Assembly: GCA_937902995.1 (NCBI GenBank)
Contig: CALEKY010000016.1
Span: 1-6,686, forward strand
DNA: 6,686 nucleotides
DNA from: an uncultured Sinobacteraceae bacterium
GTDB lineage: Bacteria > Pseudomonadota > Gammaproteobacteria > Steroidobacterales > Steroidobacteraceae
Reading direction: 5' to 3'
A program made the translations under genes and the position numbers. The notes under the pieces are model-generated. The model saw only the letters and a program-made list of their open reading frames with translations. It was not told where the DNA came from and searched no databases. Positions 5,935 through 6,686 of the stretch are shown piece by piece (the stretch's first letter is position 1; every line of letters begins with the position of its first letter).

Positions 5935-6108
5935 TCAGTTCTCCCAAGTTACTCGCCCACCAAACCTGCGCGCGTCTTCCTCGATCGCGCGACGCACGCT
6001 GTGCAAATCAGGATGCCCAGTCCAGAGCAGCCACCAGAAGCGGCGCAGGGCATCGAGCAGACGAGTGAGACTCGGATGCCGTCTGTCACCCAGTCGATGC
6101 CGACTCAT
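5935..6108 (-). CDS. Small hypothetical protein (57 residues)
   Basis: This ORF starts at ATG 6108, overlapping the end of the RusA gene by 23 bases, and stops with TGA two bases before the Cys4 gene. It exactly fills what would otherwise be a 150-base gap. GAGG lies 10 bases upstream of the ATG. The product is very basic at the N-terminus (MSRHRLGDRRHPSLTRLLDA), has an aromatic core FWWLLW at residues 24-29 followed by TGHPDLHSVRRAIEEDARRFG, and ends GRVTWEN. The helix near 13-29 is amphipathic to hydrophobic but too short and basic for a confident membrane segment. No family is recognised. Support comes from the packing, the start signal and balanced amino-acid composition rather than homology. 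Confidence 0.6.
   Translation of the reverse strand: MSRHRLGDRRHPSLTRLLDALRRFWWLLWTGHPDLHSVRRAIEEDARRFGGRVTWEN
5941..5945 (-). promoter_or_regulatory. Shine-Dalgarno GGGAG for the Cys4 gene
   Basis: GGGAG is followed by AACTGAGA and then ATG at 5932. It lies inside the last codons of the 57-residue ORF and fixes the start of the Cys4 protein. Confidence 0.7.
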
Positions 6109-6451
6109 AGGGCTCGATCCTCACGATGGTGCGCGGCTCGCCGATGTGCTGCTCGACCGTGAGCACGATGTGTCGGTCGTCGGCGAGCAGACCGTGATCC
6201 TTGAGGCCGTCGATGAGCGCCTTGCAGCCGCCGATGGCGTTGTCGGGATCGAGAATCCGGCGACCGTAGCGCGTGATGTGCACCCGTGCGCGTGGCAGTA
6301 GGGGTGCACCGTAGATGCGCGCGTCGAGTTTCGCCGCAAGCACCAGCGCCGACCAGCGCTTGCGGTGCCTGCGATACCTCGACCAGTGCCGGCCGTGCAG
6401 CCGATTGAGCGAGGGTGTGGCCTCCGGGATCACCAGCTCGATCATCGCCAT
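6086..6451 (-). CDS. rusA: RusA-family Holliday junction resolvase
   Basis: The 121-residue product is close to E. coli RusA (120 residues), a prophage-derived endonuclease that cuts four-way DNA junctions as a dimer in the cytoplasm. The N-terminus IELVIPEATPSLNRLHGRHW has the family beta-strand and Asn-rich turn. The catalytic block contains LDPDN with Asp68 and Asp70, a Lys in GGCKALIDGL, and LLADDR with Asp91/Asp92; these correspond to the essential Asp70, Asp72 and Asp91 of RusA. ATG at 6451 is chosen since GGGAGGGG lies 9 bases upstream; a second ATG two codons later is possible. In phages RusA resolves branched DNA arising during replication and recombination, making linear concatemers fit for packaging. 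It lies upstream of the packaging genes in the same transcription direction. Confidence 0.92.
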   Translation of the reverse strand: MAMIELVIPEATPSLNRLHGRHWSRYRRHRKRWSALVLAAKLDARIYGAPLLPRARVHITRYGRRILDPDNAIGGCKALIDGLKDHGLLADDRHIVLTVEQHIGEPRTIVRIEPYESASTG

Positions 6452-6460
6452 CGTCCACGG

Positions 6461-6468
6461 CCCCTCCC
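6461..6468 (-). promoter_or_regulatory. Strong Shine-Dalgarno for rusA
   Basis: GGGAGGGG lies 9 bases before ATG 6451. It rules out longer N-terminal extensions, whose Arg/Ser-rich translation looks like non-coding frame. Confidence 0.65.
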
Positions 6469-6534
6469 TCATGCCCCATCCCCCTGAGCCGCCGCCGCAT
6501 TCGCGGCCGGATTCGTCGTCTGTCGCGATGTCAT
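6469..6534 (-). CDS. 21-residue mini-ORF upstream of rusA
   Basis: ATG at 6534 overlaps the stop of the preceding gene in an ATGA arrangement, and GGAGG lies 9 bases upstream, the best-formed ribosome binding site in this part of the window. The short product MTSRQTTNPAANAAAAQGDG (plus a final Ala) is polar and alanine-rich and ends 17 bases before the rusA ATG, with the rusA ribosome binding site directly after its stop. It may be a genuine very small protein or a coupling ORF that carries ribosomes to rusA. No family is recognised and codon evidence is weak at this length. Confidence 0.45.
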   Translation of the reverse strand: MTSRQTTNPAANAAAAQGDGA

Positions 6535-6686
6535 GTGCGATGCCCTCCACTGGTGGGCTTTTTCGCCTCGAGCGGCTCGCCGTAGATCGCCTCGAAGAGC
6601 TGCGCGTACGTGCGCGGCTTGCGGTCGCGATCGCGCCCGACGCATAGGGAACACGAGAGCAAGGGGTTCGCATGACCAGCGTCACC
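6531..6686 (-). CDS. C-terminal end of an unrecognised protein (5' end outside window)
   Basis: The frame is open from the right edge to TGA at 6533-6531, giving 51 residues. It begins GDAGHANPLLSCSLCVGRDR, containing one CxxC pair (CSLC), and continues RKPRTYAQLFEAIYGEPLEA before a short polar tail. The regular mixture of residues and the conserved-looking YAQLFEAIYGEP stretch make this frame more convincing than the Arg/Ser-rich alternatives on the same strand. The stop is joined to the next start by ATGA. The protein cannot be named from this fragment; the Cys pair could be half of a metal site completed upstream. Confidence 0.5.
   Translation of the reverse strand, partial: GDAGHANPLLSCSLCVGRDRDRKPRTYAQLFEAIYGEPLEAKKPTSGGHRT
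6544..6548 (-). promoter_or_regulatory. Shine-Dalgarno GGAGG for the 21-residue ORF
   Basis: A perfect GGAGG core lies 9 bases before ATG 6534, inside the last codons of the upstream gene. It supports real translation initiation at the mini-ORF. Confidence 0.5.

Noticed and set aside
5690..5947. TTG start at 5947 for the Cys4 protein
   Set aside because: The GGGAG site would lie around the start itself; ATG at 5932 has correct spacing and begins with the familiar MPSKSKAQ element.
6086..6685. 199-residue version of RusA
   Set aside because: The first 78 residues are Arg/Ser-rich without family similarity, and strong start signals sit at 6451. The same DNA is better read as the end of another gene plus the 21-residue ORF.

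Overview
The window is a compact segment of a tailed double-stranded DNA bacteriophage genome, or of a prophage. All supported genes lie on the minus strand, so the order of transcription and translation runs from position 6686 down to 1. Base composition is GC-rich, with strong G/C preference at third codon positions. Together with the look of several proteins, this suggests a phage of a high-GC proteobacterium. A Burkholderia-like host is my best guess, but nothing in the window proves the host, and nothing (no integrase, no att site) decides between a free phage and a prophage. The portal and terminase resemble the P22/Sf6 lineage, which implies a podovirus-like head with headful packaging; this is family-level inference.

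Region by region, in reading direction. Positions 6686-5533 hold a recombination and regulation block of small, overlapping genes: the C-terminal end of an unrecognised protein, a 21-residue mini-ORF joined to it by an ATGA overlap, a RusA-type Holliday junction resolvase, a 57-residue ORF, a Cys4 putative zinc-binding protein, and a 69-residue helix-turn-helix protein. Positions 5521-3402 hold a 133-residue beta-rich structural candidate, the small terminase and the large terminase. Positions 3400-1421 encode the portal protein. After a 192-base non-coding gap comes a 90-residue protein, and then the scaffolding-protein candidate, which runs off the left edge at position 1. The major capsid gene would be expected next, outside the window.

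The genes form a DNA-processing and procapsid assembly line. RusA can clear branched DNA before packaging. TerS selects the DNA and recruits TerL. TerL pumps and cuts DNA at the portal vertex. The scaffold organises coat protein around the portal.

Three points stand out. (1) The last roughly 53 residues of the portal, after a nine-proline linker, recur at 36/53 identity (hand count) as the body of the separate 90-residue protein between portal and scaffold. (2) A perfect 9-bp inverted repeat lies in the last codons of the helix-turn-helix gene, exactly where the regulatory block gives way to the late block. Its 14-bp core differs at one base from the bacterial chromosome parS core. (3) The 57-residue ORF, the 21-residue ORF and the left-edge scaffold gene are easily missed but supported by start signals and tight packing. 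No RNA genes, insertion sequences, CRISPR arrays or convincing rho-independent terminators were seen.
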